A stretch of 64,000 nucleotides of DNA from Prionace glauca (lineage: Eukaryota; Chordata; Chondrichthyes; Carcharhiniformes; Carcharhinidae): the NCBI GenBank assembly GCA_037974335.1, contig CM075732.1:100151789-100215788 (forward strand), read 5' to 3'. Below, piece by piece: positions 22,517-36,600 of this stretch (the stretch's first letter is position 1; every line of letters begins with the position of its first letter). The notes below the pieces were generated by a model. That model was not told the DNA's origin, did no database searches, and was given only the letters and a program-made list of their open reading frames with translations. The translations under genes were made by a program, and so were the position numbers.

Positions 22517-24187
22517 ATGGTAGATGAGGGCCTTAATGTGATTACTGTCACTAGAGAGGTAGTGCTTGATAGACTGAAGGGACTGAAGGTAGACAAGTCC
22601 CCAGGACCGGATGGAATGCATCCCAGGGTTCTGAAGGAAATGGCAGAGGTGATAGTGGATGCCTGAGTGATTATTTACCAAAATTCACTGGACTCGGGGG
22701 AAGTGCCGCAAGATTAGAAAATGGCTAATGCTACGCCACTGTTTAAAAAAGGTAGCAGACAAAAGGCAGGGAATTATAGACCAGTTAGTTTAACATCTGT
22801 ACTTAGAAAAAAACTAGAATCCGTCATCAAAGAAGAAATAGCGAGGCACCAAGAAAAGAATGGTTTGATCGAGCAGACACAGCATGGGTTCGTTAAGGGG
22901 AAGTCATGTTTGACGAATTTATTGGATTTCCATGAGGATGTGACTAGTGTGGAAGATAGAGGGGAACCGGTGGATGTGGTGTTTTTAGATTTCCAAAAGG
23001 CGTTTGATAAGATCCCTCACAAAAGTTTGCTGCAGAAGGTTAGGGTGCATGGAGTTGGGGGTAAGGTGTTAGCGTGGATAGAGGATTGGTAAGGTGTTAG
23101 CGTGGATAGGAAGCAGAGAGTTGGTATCAATGGGTGCTATTCTGATTGGCGGTTGATGACTAGTGGAGTGCCCCAGGGATCGGTGTTGGGGCCGCAGCTA
23201 TTTACCATTTATATAGATGATCTGGAGGAGGGGGCCGAGTGTAGGGTGATGAAATTTGCTGATGACACAAAGGTGAGTGGAAAAGCAAATTGTGCGGAGG
23301 GTGTGGAAAGTCTGCAGAGGGATCTGGATAGGCTGAGTGAGTGGGCGAGGACTTGGCAGATGGAGTATAATGTTAGCAAGTGTGAGGTTATCCACTTTGG
23401 CAGAAATAATAGTAGGAGGGATTACTATTTAAAAGGCGAAAAGCTGCAGCATGCTACGGTGCAGAGGGACCTGGGGGTCCTTGTGCATGAGTCACAAAAA
23501 CCCAGTCTGCAGGTGCAGCAGGTGATCAGGAAGGCGAATGGGATGCTGGCCTTTACAGCGAGGGGGATAGAATATAAAAGTAGGGAGGTCTTGCTGCAAC
23601 TGTACAGGGCACTGGTGAGGCCGCAGCTGGAGTACTGTGTGCAGTTTTGGTTGCCACACTTTCTGAAGGATATTTTGGCCTTGGAGGGAGCGCAGAGGAA
23701 GTTCACTAGGCTGATACCGGAGATGAGGGGGTTGAACTATGAAGAGAGACTGAATAGACTGGGTCTGTACTTGTTGGAGTTTAGAAAGATGAGGGGGAAA
23801 CTTATAGAGACGTATAAAATAATGAAGGGGATGGATAGGGTAGAAGTAGAGAGATTCTTCCCGCTCAGAAAGGACAGCAGGACTAGAGGGCACAGCCTTA
23901 AGATAAGGGGGGAATCAGTTTAGATCAGAGTTGAGGAGGAACTTCTTTACTCAAAGGGTGGTGAATCTCTGGAATTATCTGCCCGTTGAAGTGGTGGAGG
24001 CTGCCTCGCTAAATATATTTAAGTTACAGGTAGATAGATTTCTGATAGACAGGGGAATTAAGGGTTATGGGGAGAGAGTGGGAAAGTGGAACTGATCCAC
24101 TTCAGATCAGCCATGATCTTATTGAATGGCGGGGCAGGCTCGAGGGGCTGGAGGGCCTACTCCTGCTCCTATTTTATGTTCTTATGT
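22517..24187 (+). mobile_element. CR1 LINE (TTCTTATG family)
   Basis: 5' truncated. Encodes [79 protein letters not shown] and KFADDTKVSG. A short tandem duplication (AAGGTGTTAGCGTGGATA at about 23063 and 23091) replaces part of the frame, and a frameshift lies near 23920. It abuts the 5' end of the minus-strand CR1 at 18429-22516. Confidence 0.93.
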
Positions 24188-24591
24188 ACACAGTGCCTGT
24201 GGATCTTGACCAGAGTTGGAGTCACTGCGGGATTTCACAGCCCCATCATCCTGAAACATAAAATCCCAGCCAAGGTCAACGGACATTCCCATTGTCTGCC
24301 CCTCGCCTGCTCCGATTCTGTGTTGGATGGAATGGTACAATTCCAGCTACTGTCTTCAGTGGAAGAGGCATTGAATGGTGATTGGTGCAACAGGATCAGC
24401 GTACTTGTTTCCTGATTTGTGAATTGTTTTTCAGAGGACCGTCCCTCATGTTATTTCTTCCTCTTTCTGTGGTTGTATTTGAGTCCCATGAACTGCAATG
24501 AAATTCAGTCACATTCGCAATACCAGTGGTTTTATACATACTCTGTGTGAAAGAACAGGAAGTTAGTCTTTGAAGAATAAGTTGGTTTAAA
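24188..24591 (+). promoter_or_regulatory. Putative promoter and 5' UTR of gene B
   Basis: Between a LINE end and the gene B start codon. It holds TTCCTCTTT at 24458-24466 (complement AAAGAGGAA, a PU.1-type box) next to TGTGGTT at 24468-24474 (a RUNX core), a second ETS-like site CAGGAAGT at 24556-24563 and a weak TATA-like TTTATACA at 24531. PU.1 and RUNX sites are common in myeloid and lymphoid promoters. Their role here is inference. Confidence 0.5.
24458..24474 (-). promoter_or_regulatory. PU.1-like box next to a RUNX core
   Basis: TTCCTCTTT followed one base later by TGTGGTT, starting 134 bp before the ATG. Gene C has the same TTCCTCTTT, in the same orientation, 146 bp before its ATG (62231). 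Confidence 0.45.
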
Positions 24592-24643
24592 ATGTTTGAG
24601 CCATTTCTCTCAGTCCTGAGCCTGGCCTTCTGTGTCACAATGG
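24592..24643 (+). CDS. Gene B exon 1, signal peptide
   Basis: 52 nt from ATG to a GTAAGT donor, leaving in phase 1 as leader exons of Ig-superfamily genes do. It reads MFEPFLSVLSLAFCVTM plus a split glycine: a hydrophobic core and a likely cut near the exon junction. Gene C's leader at 62377 has the same length and phase but different sequence. Confidence 0.82.
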
Positions 24644-27600
24644 GTAAGTAAACAGCCAGAGTTACCTTTGGTTTTGAGTCTTTTGGAGTTTGGTTTTTGG
24701 ATTCTGAGTGGGTGATGTGTATTTCATGGTCACGTTCCTGTTTAAGCATTGTGATACTTCGGACTTTCTCGTGGTTCAGTGGGAAATTTCCGTGTCGGAC
24801 CTTACACTGAGACACCGAGCGCAGTTGGTTTCATGTGTTAGAGAGTGCTGCACCGTAGAGACTAATCAACTGCTTTTTAAGGTAACCGGCACTTTGTTCA
24901 GACTGTGGGAGGAAATCGGAGTGCCTGGAGGAAACTCATGCAGACACGGGGAGAACAGGCAGTGACCCAAGGCACAATTCGAACCCGATTTCCTGGCGCT
25001 GTGAGGCAGCAATGCTAACCACTGTGTTACCGTGCCTTCCCTCGATGAGGGTTTGTTCAGTGATAATGCTGCAGTCTTTTAGAAAAATCAAATTGGATTT
25101 AAAACATGTAAAAACAATGTTAGTGGAGTAAATAAATGGGATTTAAGATTGATAAACCTCCAGGACCTGATGGTTTCCAGGTAAAATATTAAAAGGTCAG
25201 GTGAGGATATTGTAAATGTGTTCATCATGATTTTCCAAACTCTGGGGAATCAGGAATTGCAGCCAAAATTCTCCGGTCTCGCCCAGGGCTGGGATTCTCC
25301 GATCTCACCCGGGGCTGGGATTCTCCGATCTCACCCGGAGCTGGGATTCTCCGATCTCACCTGGGGCTGGGATTCTCCGATCTCACCCGGAGCTGGGATT
25401 CTCCGATCTCACCTGGGGCTGGGATTCTCCAATCTCACCCGGGGCTGGGATTCTCCGATCTCACCCGGGGCTGGGATTCTCCGATCTCACCCGGGGCTGG
25501 GATTCTCCGATCTCACCCGGGGCTGGGATTCTCCGATCTCACCTGGGGCTGGGATTCTCCGATCTCACCTGGGGCTGGGATTCTCTCATCTCGCCCGGGG
25601 CTGGGATTCTCCGATCTCACCTGGGGCTGGGATTCTCTCATCTCGCCCGGGGCTGGGATTCTCCGATCTCACCTGGGGCTGGGATTCTCCGATCTCACCT
25701 GGGGCTGGGATTCTCCGATCTCACCTGGGGCTGGGATTCTCCGATCTCACCTGGGGCTGGGATTCTCTGATCTCACCTGGGGCTGGGATTCTCCGATCTC
25801 ACCTGGGGCTGGGATTCTCCGATCTTACCTGGGGCTGGGATTCTCTCATCTCGCCCGGGGCTGGGATTCTCCGATCTCACCCGGGGCTGGGATTCTCCGA
25901 TCTTACCTGGGGCTGGGATTCTCCGATCTCACCTGGGGCTGGGATTCTCCGATCTTACCTGGGGCTGGGATTCTCTCATCTCGCCCGGGGCTGGGATTCT
26001 CCGATCTCACCCGGGGCTGGGATTCTCTGATCTCGCCCGGGGCTGGGATTCTCCGATCTCGCCCGGGGCTGGGCTTCTCCGATCTCGCCCCATGGCTGGG
26101 ATTCTCCGACCTTGCCCCGTGGCTGGGATTCTCCAGTCCCGCTGCTGGGATTCTCCAGTCCCGCTGCTGGGATTCTCCAGTCCCGCTGCAATGAGCAGCA
26201 ATTTGGCTGAATGACAAATTCTCTGTTCCCGCTGGCAGTGGTGGCGGGATGTGAATGGCCGGAGAATTCCAGCCTGAGTCTACGGTCTCGGGAATAAGGA
26301 ATGTCGCTCCGTATTCTCAGGAAGGTTGGTGACAAAAACTAAAGTTACTGATGTATGAGCTTAATATTGATTGTGGGAACTTTGGACCCATTCTTAGTTT
26401 TCGACAGAGTTACTGTGCAATTGAATGTGTGTGAGCTAATTGGAGAGTCAGTATTGGTCTGTACAGGACCAGCCTTGTCTTGTTAAAGGTAGTTTTTGGG
26501 TGGTCATTATCATTTCACTTCACCCAAAGAAAGCTTCAAGGACAGATGATGAACATTCATTGCTCGTCCCTGACTCTGACATTAACCTTTTGTCAAAAAA
26601 ATAAAAAACTTTAGGCTTATTTATAGAACATAGAACATTACAGCACAGTACAGGCCCTTCGGCCCTCGATGTTGTGCCGACCAATGGAACCAATCCAATG
26701 ACCCTCTAATCTAAACTATTCCAATGTTATCCATATGCCTATCCACAGACCATTTGAATGCCCTTAAAGTTGGTGAGTCCACAACTGCTACAGGCAGGGC
26801 ATTCCACGCCCTTACTACCCTCTGAGTAAAGAACCTACCTCTGACATCCGTCCTATAATTACCACTCCTTAATTTAAAGCTATGTTCCCTTTTATTTAAC
26901 CCAGCATCATTAGTACATCCCAGAGTTCCAACACTTGGCTTAGTTCCTGCTAATATTATTTACTTGCTTAGTTACTGCTCGTACTAATCCAGTACCTGAC
27001 AAAATTGTTCATTTATGCTTCTGCATTTTACCTGCCCAAAGGGTTCAGTGGTGACTGATATCTGACCCAAGAATTCAGCAATGGAAACAACTTGAAACTT
27101 TTCAAACTCTCCTCATTGCCCCTTTCCCTGAAGATTCCTCTTTCCCAATTGATATTTCCCTAATCTGTTCGATATAACAAAACAGCAGCCGGGGCCTGGA
27201 ACTGTTAAGCAACTCTTTAGTAATGGCAATTTGCAAAACAGAAGCAGAGTGAATTACAGTAATTAACCACATTGCACTATTTTGTAAACATTCTGCTTCC
27301 TCTTTAGAATTCAGAGAGTCAGTGGCAGGGTCCATGTCAGGAGGAGCTGGGTGTGAGCCTGGAGGTCCAGTGAAGCAGGTTTCACAATTTCATATAACTC
27401 ACTGATTACTAACCCTGCCCTCCCCACCCCTGCCAGGAGTTAACAGCAGGATAATGGGCATGCTGGAAATGTCAACATCACTGAGACACTCAGTCCCAAC
27501 ACTGAGACACTCTGTCCCAACACTGAGACACACTGTCCCAACACTGAGACACTCTGTCCCAACATTGAGACACTCTGTCCCAACACTGAAACACACTGTC

Positions 27601-30600
27601 CCAACACTGAGACACTCTGTCCCAACACTGAGACACTCTGTCCCAACACTGAGACACTCTGTCCCAACACTGAGAAACACAGTCCCAATACTGAGACACA
27701 CAGTCCCAATACTGAGACACACTGTCCCAACAATGAGACACACTGTCCCAACACTGAGACACACTGTCCCAACACTGAGACACTCTGTCCCAACACTGAG
27801 ACACTCTGTCTCAACACTGAGACACACTGTCCCAACACTGAGACACACTGTCCCAACACTGAGACACGCTGTCCCAACACTGAGACACTCTGTCCCAACA
27901 CTGAGACACTCTGTCTCAACACTGAGAAACACTGTCCCAACACTGAGACACACTGTCCCAACACTGAGACACTCTGTCCCAACACTGAGACACTCTGTCT
28001 CAACACTGAGACACACTGTCCCAACACTGAGACACGCTGTCCCAACACTGAGACACGCTGTCCCAACACTGAGACACTCTGTCCCAACACTGAGACACTC
28101 TGTCCCAACACTGAGACACTCTGTCTCAACACTGAGAAACACAGTCCAAACACTGAGACACACTGTCCCAATACTGAGACACGCTGTCCCAACACTGAGA
28201 CACTCTGTCCCAACACTGAGACACTCTGTCCCAACACTGAGACACTCTGTCTCAACACTGAAAAACACAGTCCAAACACTGAGACACACTGTCCCAACAC
28301 TGAGACACACTGTCCCAATACTGAGACACACAGTCCCAATACTGAGACACACTGTCCCAACACTGAGACACACACTGTCCCAACACTGAGACACACTGTC
28401 CCAACACTGAGACACTCTGTCCCAACACTGAGACACACAGTCCTAACACTGAGACACACAGTCCCAACACTGAGACACACTGTCCCAACACTGAGACACA
28501 CTGTCCCAACACTGAGACACACAGTCCCAACACTGAGACACACAGTCCTAACACTGAGACACTCTGTCCCAACACTGAGACACACAGTCCTAACACTGAG
28601 ACACACAGTCCCAACACTGAGACACACTGTCCCAACACTGAGACACACTGTCCCAACACTGAGACACACTGTCCCAACACTGAGACACTCTGTCCCAACA
28701 CTGAGACACACAGTCCTAACACTGAGACACACAGTCCCAACACTGAGACACACTGTCCCAACACTGAGACACTCTGTCCCAACACTGAGACACACAGTCC
28801 TAACACTGAGACACACAGTCCCAACACTGAGACACACTGTCCCAACACTGAGACACTCTGTCCCAACACTGAGAAACACAGTCCCAATACTGAGACACAC
28901 AGTCCCAATACTGAGACACACTGTCCCAACACTGAGACACACTGTCCCAACACTGAGACACACTGTCCCAACACTGAGACACTCTGTCCCAACACTGAGA
29001 CACTCTGTCTCAACACTGAGACACACTGTCCCAACACTGAGACACGCTGTCCCAACACTGAGACACGCTGTCCCAACACTGAGACACTCTGTCCAAACAC
29101 TGAGACACTCTGTCTCAACACTGAGAAACACTGTCCCAACACTGAGACACACTGTCCCAACACTGAGACACTCTGTCCCAACACTGAGACACTCTGTCTC
29201 AACACTGAGACACACTGTCCCAACACTGAGACACACTGTCCCAACACTGAGACACGCTGTCCCAACACTGAGACACTCTGTCCCAACACTGAGACACTCT
29301 GTCCCAACACTGAGACACTCTGTCTCAACACTGAGAAACACAGTCCAAACACTGAGACACACTGTCCCAATACTGAGACACGCTGTCCCAACACTGAGAC
29401 ACTCTGTCCCAACACTGAGACACTCTGTCCCAACACTGAGACACTCTGTCTCAACACTGAGAAACACAGTCCAAACACTGAGACACACTGTCCCAACACT
29501 GAGACACACTGTCCCAATACTGAGACACACAGTCCCAATACTGAGACACACTGTCCCAACACTGAGACACACACTGTCCCAACACTGAGACACACTGTCC
29601 CAACACTGAGACACTCTGTCCCAACACTGAGACACACAGTCCTAACACTGAGACACACAGTCCCAACACTGAGACACACTGTCCCAACACTGAGACACAC
29701 TGTCCCAACACTGAGACACACAGTCCCAACACTGAGACACACAGTCCTAACACTGAGACACTCTGTCCCAACACTGAGACACACAGTCCCAACACTGAGA
29801 CACACTGTCCCAACACTGAGACACACTGTCCCAACACTGAGACACACTGTCCCAACACTGAGACACTCTGTCCCAACACTGAGACACACAGTCCTAACAC
29901 TGAGACACACAGTCCCAACACTGAGACACACTGTCCCAACACTGAGACACTCTGTCCCAACACTGAGACACACAGTCCTAACACTGAGACACACAGTCCC
30001 AACACTGAGACACACTGTCCCAACACTGAGACACTCTGTCCCAACACTGAGAAACACAGTCCCAATACTGAGACACACAGTCCCAATACTGAGACACACT
30101 GTCCCAACACTGAGACACACTGTCCCAACACTGAGACACACTGTCCCAACACTGAGACACTCTGTCCCAACACTGAGACACTCTGTCTCAACACTGAGAC
30201 ACACTGTCCCAACACTGAGACACACTGTCCCAACACTGAGACACGCTGTCCCAACACTGAGACACTCTGTCCCAACACTGAGACACTCTGTCTCAACACT
30301 GAGAAACACTGTCCCAACACTGAGACACACTGTCCCAACACTGAGACACTCTGTCCCAACACTGAGACACTCTGTCTCAACACTGAGACACACTGTCCCA
30401 ACACTGAGACACACTGTCCCAACACTGAGACACGCTGTCCCAACACTGAGACACTCTGTCCCAACACTGAGACACTCTGTCCCAACACTGAGACACTCTG
30501 TCTCAACACTGAGAAACACAGTCCAAACACTGAGACACACTGTCCCAATACTGAGACACGCTGTCCCAACACTGAGACACTCTGTCCCAACACTGAGACA

Positions 30601-33600
30601 CTCTGTCCCAACACTGAGACACTCTGTCTCAACACTGAGAAACACAGTCCAAACACTGAGACACACTGTCCCAACACTGAGACACACTGTCCCAATACTG
30701 AGACACACAGTCCCAATACTGAGACACACTGTCCCAACACTGAGACACACACTGTCCCAACACTGAGACACACTGTCCCAACACTGAGACACTCTGTCCC
30801 AACACTGAGACACACAGTCCTAACACTGAGACACACAGTCCCAACACTGAGACACACTGTCCCAACACTGAGACACACAGTCCCAACACTGAGACACACT
30901 GTCCCAACACTGAGACACTCTGTCCCAACACTGAGACACACAGTCCTAACACTGAGACACACAGTCCCAACACTGAGACACTCTGTCCCAACACTGAGAC
31001 ACACAGTCCTAACACTGAGACACACAGTCCCAACACTGAGACACACAGTCCCAACACTGAGACACACTGTCCCAACACTGAGACACACAGTCCCAACACT
31101 GAGACACAAAGCCAAATGTGTGCGAAAGGTGGAAATCCCAATCACGTTTACTTGGAAACAGTTTTGAGGAGCTGTGACTTAAAGACAATGGCTGTGTGGG
31201 ATTATCGCTGGACTATTAATCCAGAAACTCAGCTGAAGCTCTGGGGACCCGGGTTCGAATCCTGCCATGGCAGATGGTGGAATTTGAATTCAATTTTAAA
31301 AAGTCTGGAATTAAGAATCTGTTGAAGACAATGAAACCATTGTCGGAGAAGCCCATCTGGATCACTAATGACCCTTTAGAGAAGGAAATCTGCCAGCCTT
31401 ACCCGGTCTGGCCTACATGTGACTCTAGAACCACAGTAATGTGGTTGACTCTCAATTGCCCTGTGAAATGATCAAGTAAGATGCTCCGTTCAAGGGTAAC
31501 GAGTGATGTGCTGGGCTAACCAGTCCAAGTCTAATGGATACCGGAGTTGAGGGGGTTGAGCTATGATGAGAGGCTGAATAAACTAGGCTTGTACTTGTTA
31601 GAGTTTAGAAGAATGAGGGGAGATCTCATTGAGACGTATAAGATGATGAATGGGATGGATAGGATAGAGGTGGAGAGACTCTTCCTGCTCAGAAAGGACA
31701 GTAGGACTAGGGGGCACAGCCTCAAGATAAGGGGGGTGCGGTTTAGAATGGAGTTGAGGAGGAACTTCCTCACTCAAAGGGTGGTGAATCTCTGGAATTC
31801 TCTGCCCGTTGAAGTGGTGGAGGCTGCCTCGCTAAATATTTTTAAGACACGGGTTGATGGGTTTTTGATAAGAGAAGGGATTAAGGGTTATGGGGAGAGG
31901 GCGGGAAGGTGGAACTGAGCCACGACAGATCAGCCATGATCTTATTGAATGGCGGGGCAGGCTCGAAGGGCTAGATGGCCTACTCCTGCTCCTATTTCTT
32001 ATGTTCTTATGTAAAAGAGTCAATAAATTCTGATGGAGGATTGTCAACTTGAAAGATTATGAGCGATATGAATCTGGGGTCAGGATTCGGTCACTTGGTC
32101 CCTTGGTCCTGCTCCGCCATCCATGGCTGATCTGATTGTAACTGTTTCTCTGTGTCCCGAGGCTGCTGGATTCGCTGAGTATTCCAGCATTGTCTGTTTC
32201 CTTGATTTCAGATTCTCAAAAGGTGCAGTATTTTGCTTGGGGTTTTATTTTAGCGCGCCTCCAAATTAGTGAGGATAACGCACAGTTATATATTCATCAA
32301 TATACAGATTTTATAACCTGCTTTCAGGTTAGACTTTATACTTTCTCACTCCCGGAAGGGTGTTGAGACATTGGAAAGGGTGCAGATGACTTTTACCAGG
32401 ATGTTGCCTGGTTTGGGGGATATGGAGCATGAAGAAAGGTTGAACAAACTCGGATTGTTTTCATCGGAGCGTCGGAGGATGAGGGGGGAACCTGATAGAG
32501 GCTTTCGAGACTATGACAGGCTTGGATAGAGTGGATAGTCAGAGTCTTTCCCCAGGGTCAAAGAGTCAATTACTCAGGGGGCATAGATTGAGAGTGAGAG
32601 GGGGAAAGTTTAAAAGAGATGTCAGAGGCAAGTTTTCCACGCAGAGGGTGGGGAATGCCTGGAACGAGCTGTCGGAGGAGGTGGTGGAAGCAGATTCTAC
32701 AACAATGTTCAAGAGGCACCTGGATAGATACATGAATAGGCAGCGAATAGAGGGATATGGACCACACAGGGGCAAGAAAATATTAGAGAGGCATCGGTAT
32801 CAGCACAGATTTGGTGGGCCGAAGGGCCGGTTCCTGTGCTGCCTGTTCTTTGTTCTTTCTTATTTGTTCCAATCTTCAATTATTCTCTTTTGACAGGTCA
32901 CGAGGCAAAGACAATTCTTGTCCAATCACCTGGGGTTGTGAAGGTGCGAGAGGGTGAAACGGTGAAGTTTTGGTGTAATTTGCAGAGCAGCAACGTAAAT
33001 GACAGAGTGGAGGAATTTAATGTACACTGGTTCTACCAACATAATAAGAATCACATATTACTGAGTCATTATCGAGATGGCAGAGTTTACCGCTCAGCAG
33101 GATTCTCAGAGCGATTTCAGCTTTCCAGAGATGTTGCCAATAACAGTTACATTCTGACCATCAGAGATGTGCAACTCAGTGACTCCAATGTCTATATCTG
33201 TGGGATTTGGGGAAGTATCTTTGGAAGTGGAACCCGGCTGAATGTGACCAGTGAGTATTTTCTCTGCTTTTATTCCAAATTTTACCACAAAATCACCTGG
33301 TGCTCAGGGAAATACGATAAAACATTGTCACTTTTTAAACTAATGATGCTGGGGGAACATTTTAATCACATGGTAAAGTTAAATCTGGGTCAAACCCAAC
33401 TGGGGGATTTTTATTGAACAAATGAGTAAGTGTAAACGATGCAACAAAACCTCACAGAGAATTCAGTCACTCCAAGAAAACAAGCAGTAAAACAGAAAGC
33501 ATTTTGTGGGGAACTGAGTGAGGAATCATCATGTCTGGCAGAGGAAAAGGAGGCAAAGGGCTGGGTAAAGACAGAGCTAAGTGTGTACAGCACTGTACTG

Positions 33601-36600
33601 TGTACAGTTCCGGGCACCCTATTATAGAAAGGATATTATTAAACTAGAAAGAGTGCAGGAAAGATTTACTAGGATGCTAATGGGGCTTGATGGATTGAGT
33701 TATAAGGAGAGGCTGGATAGACTGGGATTTTTTTCTCTGGGGCGTAGGAGGCTGAGGGGTGATCTTATCGAGGTCTATAAAATAATGAGGGGCACAGGTC
33801 AGCTAGACAGTCAATATCTTTTTCCAAAGTTGGGGAGTCTAAAACTAGAGGGCATAGTTTCAAGGTGAAAGATATACAAAAGGTCGAGGGGGACAATTTC
33901 TTCACACAGAGGGTGGTGAGTGTCTGGAACAAGCTGCCAGAGGTAGTAATAGAGGCGGGTACAATTTTGTCTTTTAAAAAACATTTAGACAGTTACATGA
34001 GTACCATTTACACAGACAAACAAATATAAAACAAAAATGTGAGTATAAAGGGTAACACCTCAAAGTCTTACCCAATAGGAATATATCAGAAAACCTCAGG
34101 GTGCGTTGGTGGTGATTAAGATTCCCTGCAGAGATTCAGGGCTGGATTTTGTCGAGTGTGCCATTCCCAATGGCATCACCAAAAGTGTGAGCCACTTCTG
34201 TTTGCTCCCCCTCTACCTTTCCCCATTAATTCAAAACTGGAGCGCAGGCAGATGTGGACAGATGTGGCTGTTTAAGGCCAAGGAAGCTTTTTATTGGTGA
34301 ACCTTGCATCAACTGATGAAGTTACATCTCCAGGTGGAATATAAAATAACCTCCGCAGTGATGGGGATCAGGGAGAAAGGATCGGGAAGTTGGGAATGGG
34401 AAGGGAAGTGCCAGGGATAGATGGACATCTCAAAACCTTTGAGTTTTCAGATCTGGGCATTTGATGATTTATTTACTATTTCCCCAAAATAATGTCAGCT
34501 GATGCATTTTTCATTGAAACATTTGTGATATTTACAACCTTCGCACTATTTTTTAAGTTGTTGATATGTTTCCTTTAAAGGTGTGAATGTTCCAGTCCTT
34601 ATCCAGTCTCCGAATGTGGAAAATGTCACAGAGGGTCAGACTGCACGGTTACAGTGCACCGTGAGGAACGCCGCAGTGACACACACTGATGTTCACTGGT
34701 CCCGGGAGCTACCTGGGAAAGATAGGGAGAGAGTTTTAACACAGGATACAGGGAATAACATACACCGGAGCCCAGGTTTCACTGAGCGATTCCAGCCTTC
34801 CAGACACACCTCCAATAACAGCTTCATTCTGACAATCACCATGGTGCAGCCCAGTGACACTGCCGTCTATTACTGCTCAGTGTGGGGAGATATCAGTGGC
34901 AATGGGACACTGCTGAATGTAACCAGTAAGTCCAGTTTACATAACAACCTCCTGAAGTCATCACCACTTGTAACTGTGTGGGAAGTGAGTATGTGAGAAA
35001 TATCACAAACCCCTGGGGTAAAGGGAACACATTAGAAAAATAGACTGGGTGATCTCATGCACTTTTATCAAAGAATAAAAATTGTGCATCGCTCCTGATT
35101 TCTCAGTCTTCAATCCTTTGACATTTTCTCTGTTTCTCTGTTTCTGTTTGTTTCTAATCTTTCTCCCTCTCCTTTATTTACTCAGCTTTTTGTCAGAGTG
35201 CTGTCTCCAGCTGTTTCTGTTTTATATTCATTGTTGGTGGGCATTACTGGTTAGGGTCCATCCCTAGTTACCCTTCAGAAGGTGGTGGTGAAACAACCTC
35301 TTGATCTGTTGCAGCCCATGTGGTGTAGGTACATCCACAGTGCTGTCAGGATTGGAAATTCCAGGATCCTGACCCAGCGACAGTGAAGGAACGGTGATAT
35401 ATTTCCAAGTCAGGATGGTGAGTGACTGGGAGAGAAGCCTCCAGGTGGTGATGTTCCCCATGTGCCTGCTGCCCTTGTCCTTTTACAGTCAAAGTCATCG
35501 AGTTGTAGAGTCACAGAGAGCAGAAATGGTCGAGGTTATGGGTTTAGAAGGTTCTGTTAAAGGAGCCTTGGTGAGTTCCTGCAGTGCATCTTGTAGATGG
35601 GACACACGGCTGTCACTGTGTGTCCATGGTGGTGGGAGTGAATGTTTAATGTGATGGGTGGTGTCCCAATCAAACACATTGGCTTTGTTCTGGATGGTGT
35701 CAAGTTTCTTGAGTGTTATTGGAGCTGCAAGGTAACATTGTGTGGGGAAATGTTACCTTCCACATATCAGCCCAAGTCTGAATGTTGTCCAGGTCTTGCT
35801 GTGTGCAGGAACAGGCTGCTTCAGTAATGGAGGAGTAATGAATGGTCCAATCATTAATGAACATCCCACTCCTGACCTTATGATGGAGGGAAGGTGATTG
35901 ATGAAGCAGCTGAAGATGGTTGGGCCGAGGACACGACCCTGAGGAACTCCTGCAGTGATGTCCTGGAGCTGAGATGATTGACCTCCAAACACCTTCCTTT
36001 GTGTCGGGAATGACTGCGCATGGAGAGGAAAAGGTGAGGAAAGCAGTGAGCAGGGTGGGATTCAGAGAGTTGTGGGTTTCTGGGAATATGATGTAGGACA
36101 TGAGAAATGAGTGGGGAAGCACTGGAGGAAGCGATCAGGGAGGAGGAATGGGTGAGGTTTGAAGTTTGGCACACTGCAGGAATAGCAGGAATAGGGAGAG
36201 CCTTAGGGATGATGAACATACGTTAGCCGAGGCAATCATGTCCTCATCGTGGGAAAGACAATTCAGGCTGGGATCTGTAGAAGGAGCAAAGCTAAGTGCC
36301 AGGCCATTTCATCTCTAGAAACAACTGTCTGGCTATCTGTTCAATATGCTACTGTTGATGGAGTTATCAGATGGGCTTATTATGAATGCTTGGCTGAGTC
36401 TCAAACTGACTACAGAGATAGTCAATTGAATAGAATTCACTTGGTTTGAAACAAAGTGCTTCTATTTATGACAGGCATTTCAGAAGCTTCAAGAAGTTTC
36501 TTTCTTTGTGGTTTTTCAATGCCTGTTTGTATACTTGAACAAAGTTGAGACACCTTCAAAGGAATAAAACTTTACCCATTGACACCACGAATGCCAATAT

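Noticed and set aside
25218-26030. 270-codon open frame with a GWDSPISPGAGILRSH-type repeat
   Set aside because: Product of the 26-bp minisatellite; the repeat cycles through all frames and the opposite strand is open too.
27440-30813. Very long open frames (up to about 850 codons) on the minus strand with SVGTVCL repeats
   Set aside because: They come from a 21-bp tandem repeat, whose length is a multiple of three, so several frames on both strands are open. No start context, splice structure or non-repeat domain supports a protein.
32836-33417. Start codon at 32836 as an alternative leader for V1
   Set aside because: The upstream part is a LINE 3' end and intron text with a clear acceptor at 32896; the leader exon at 24592 has the right phase.
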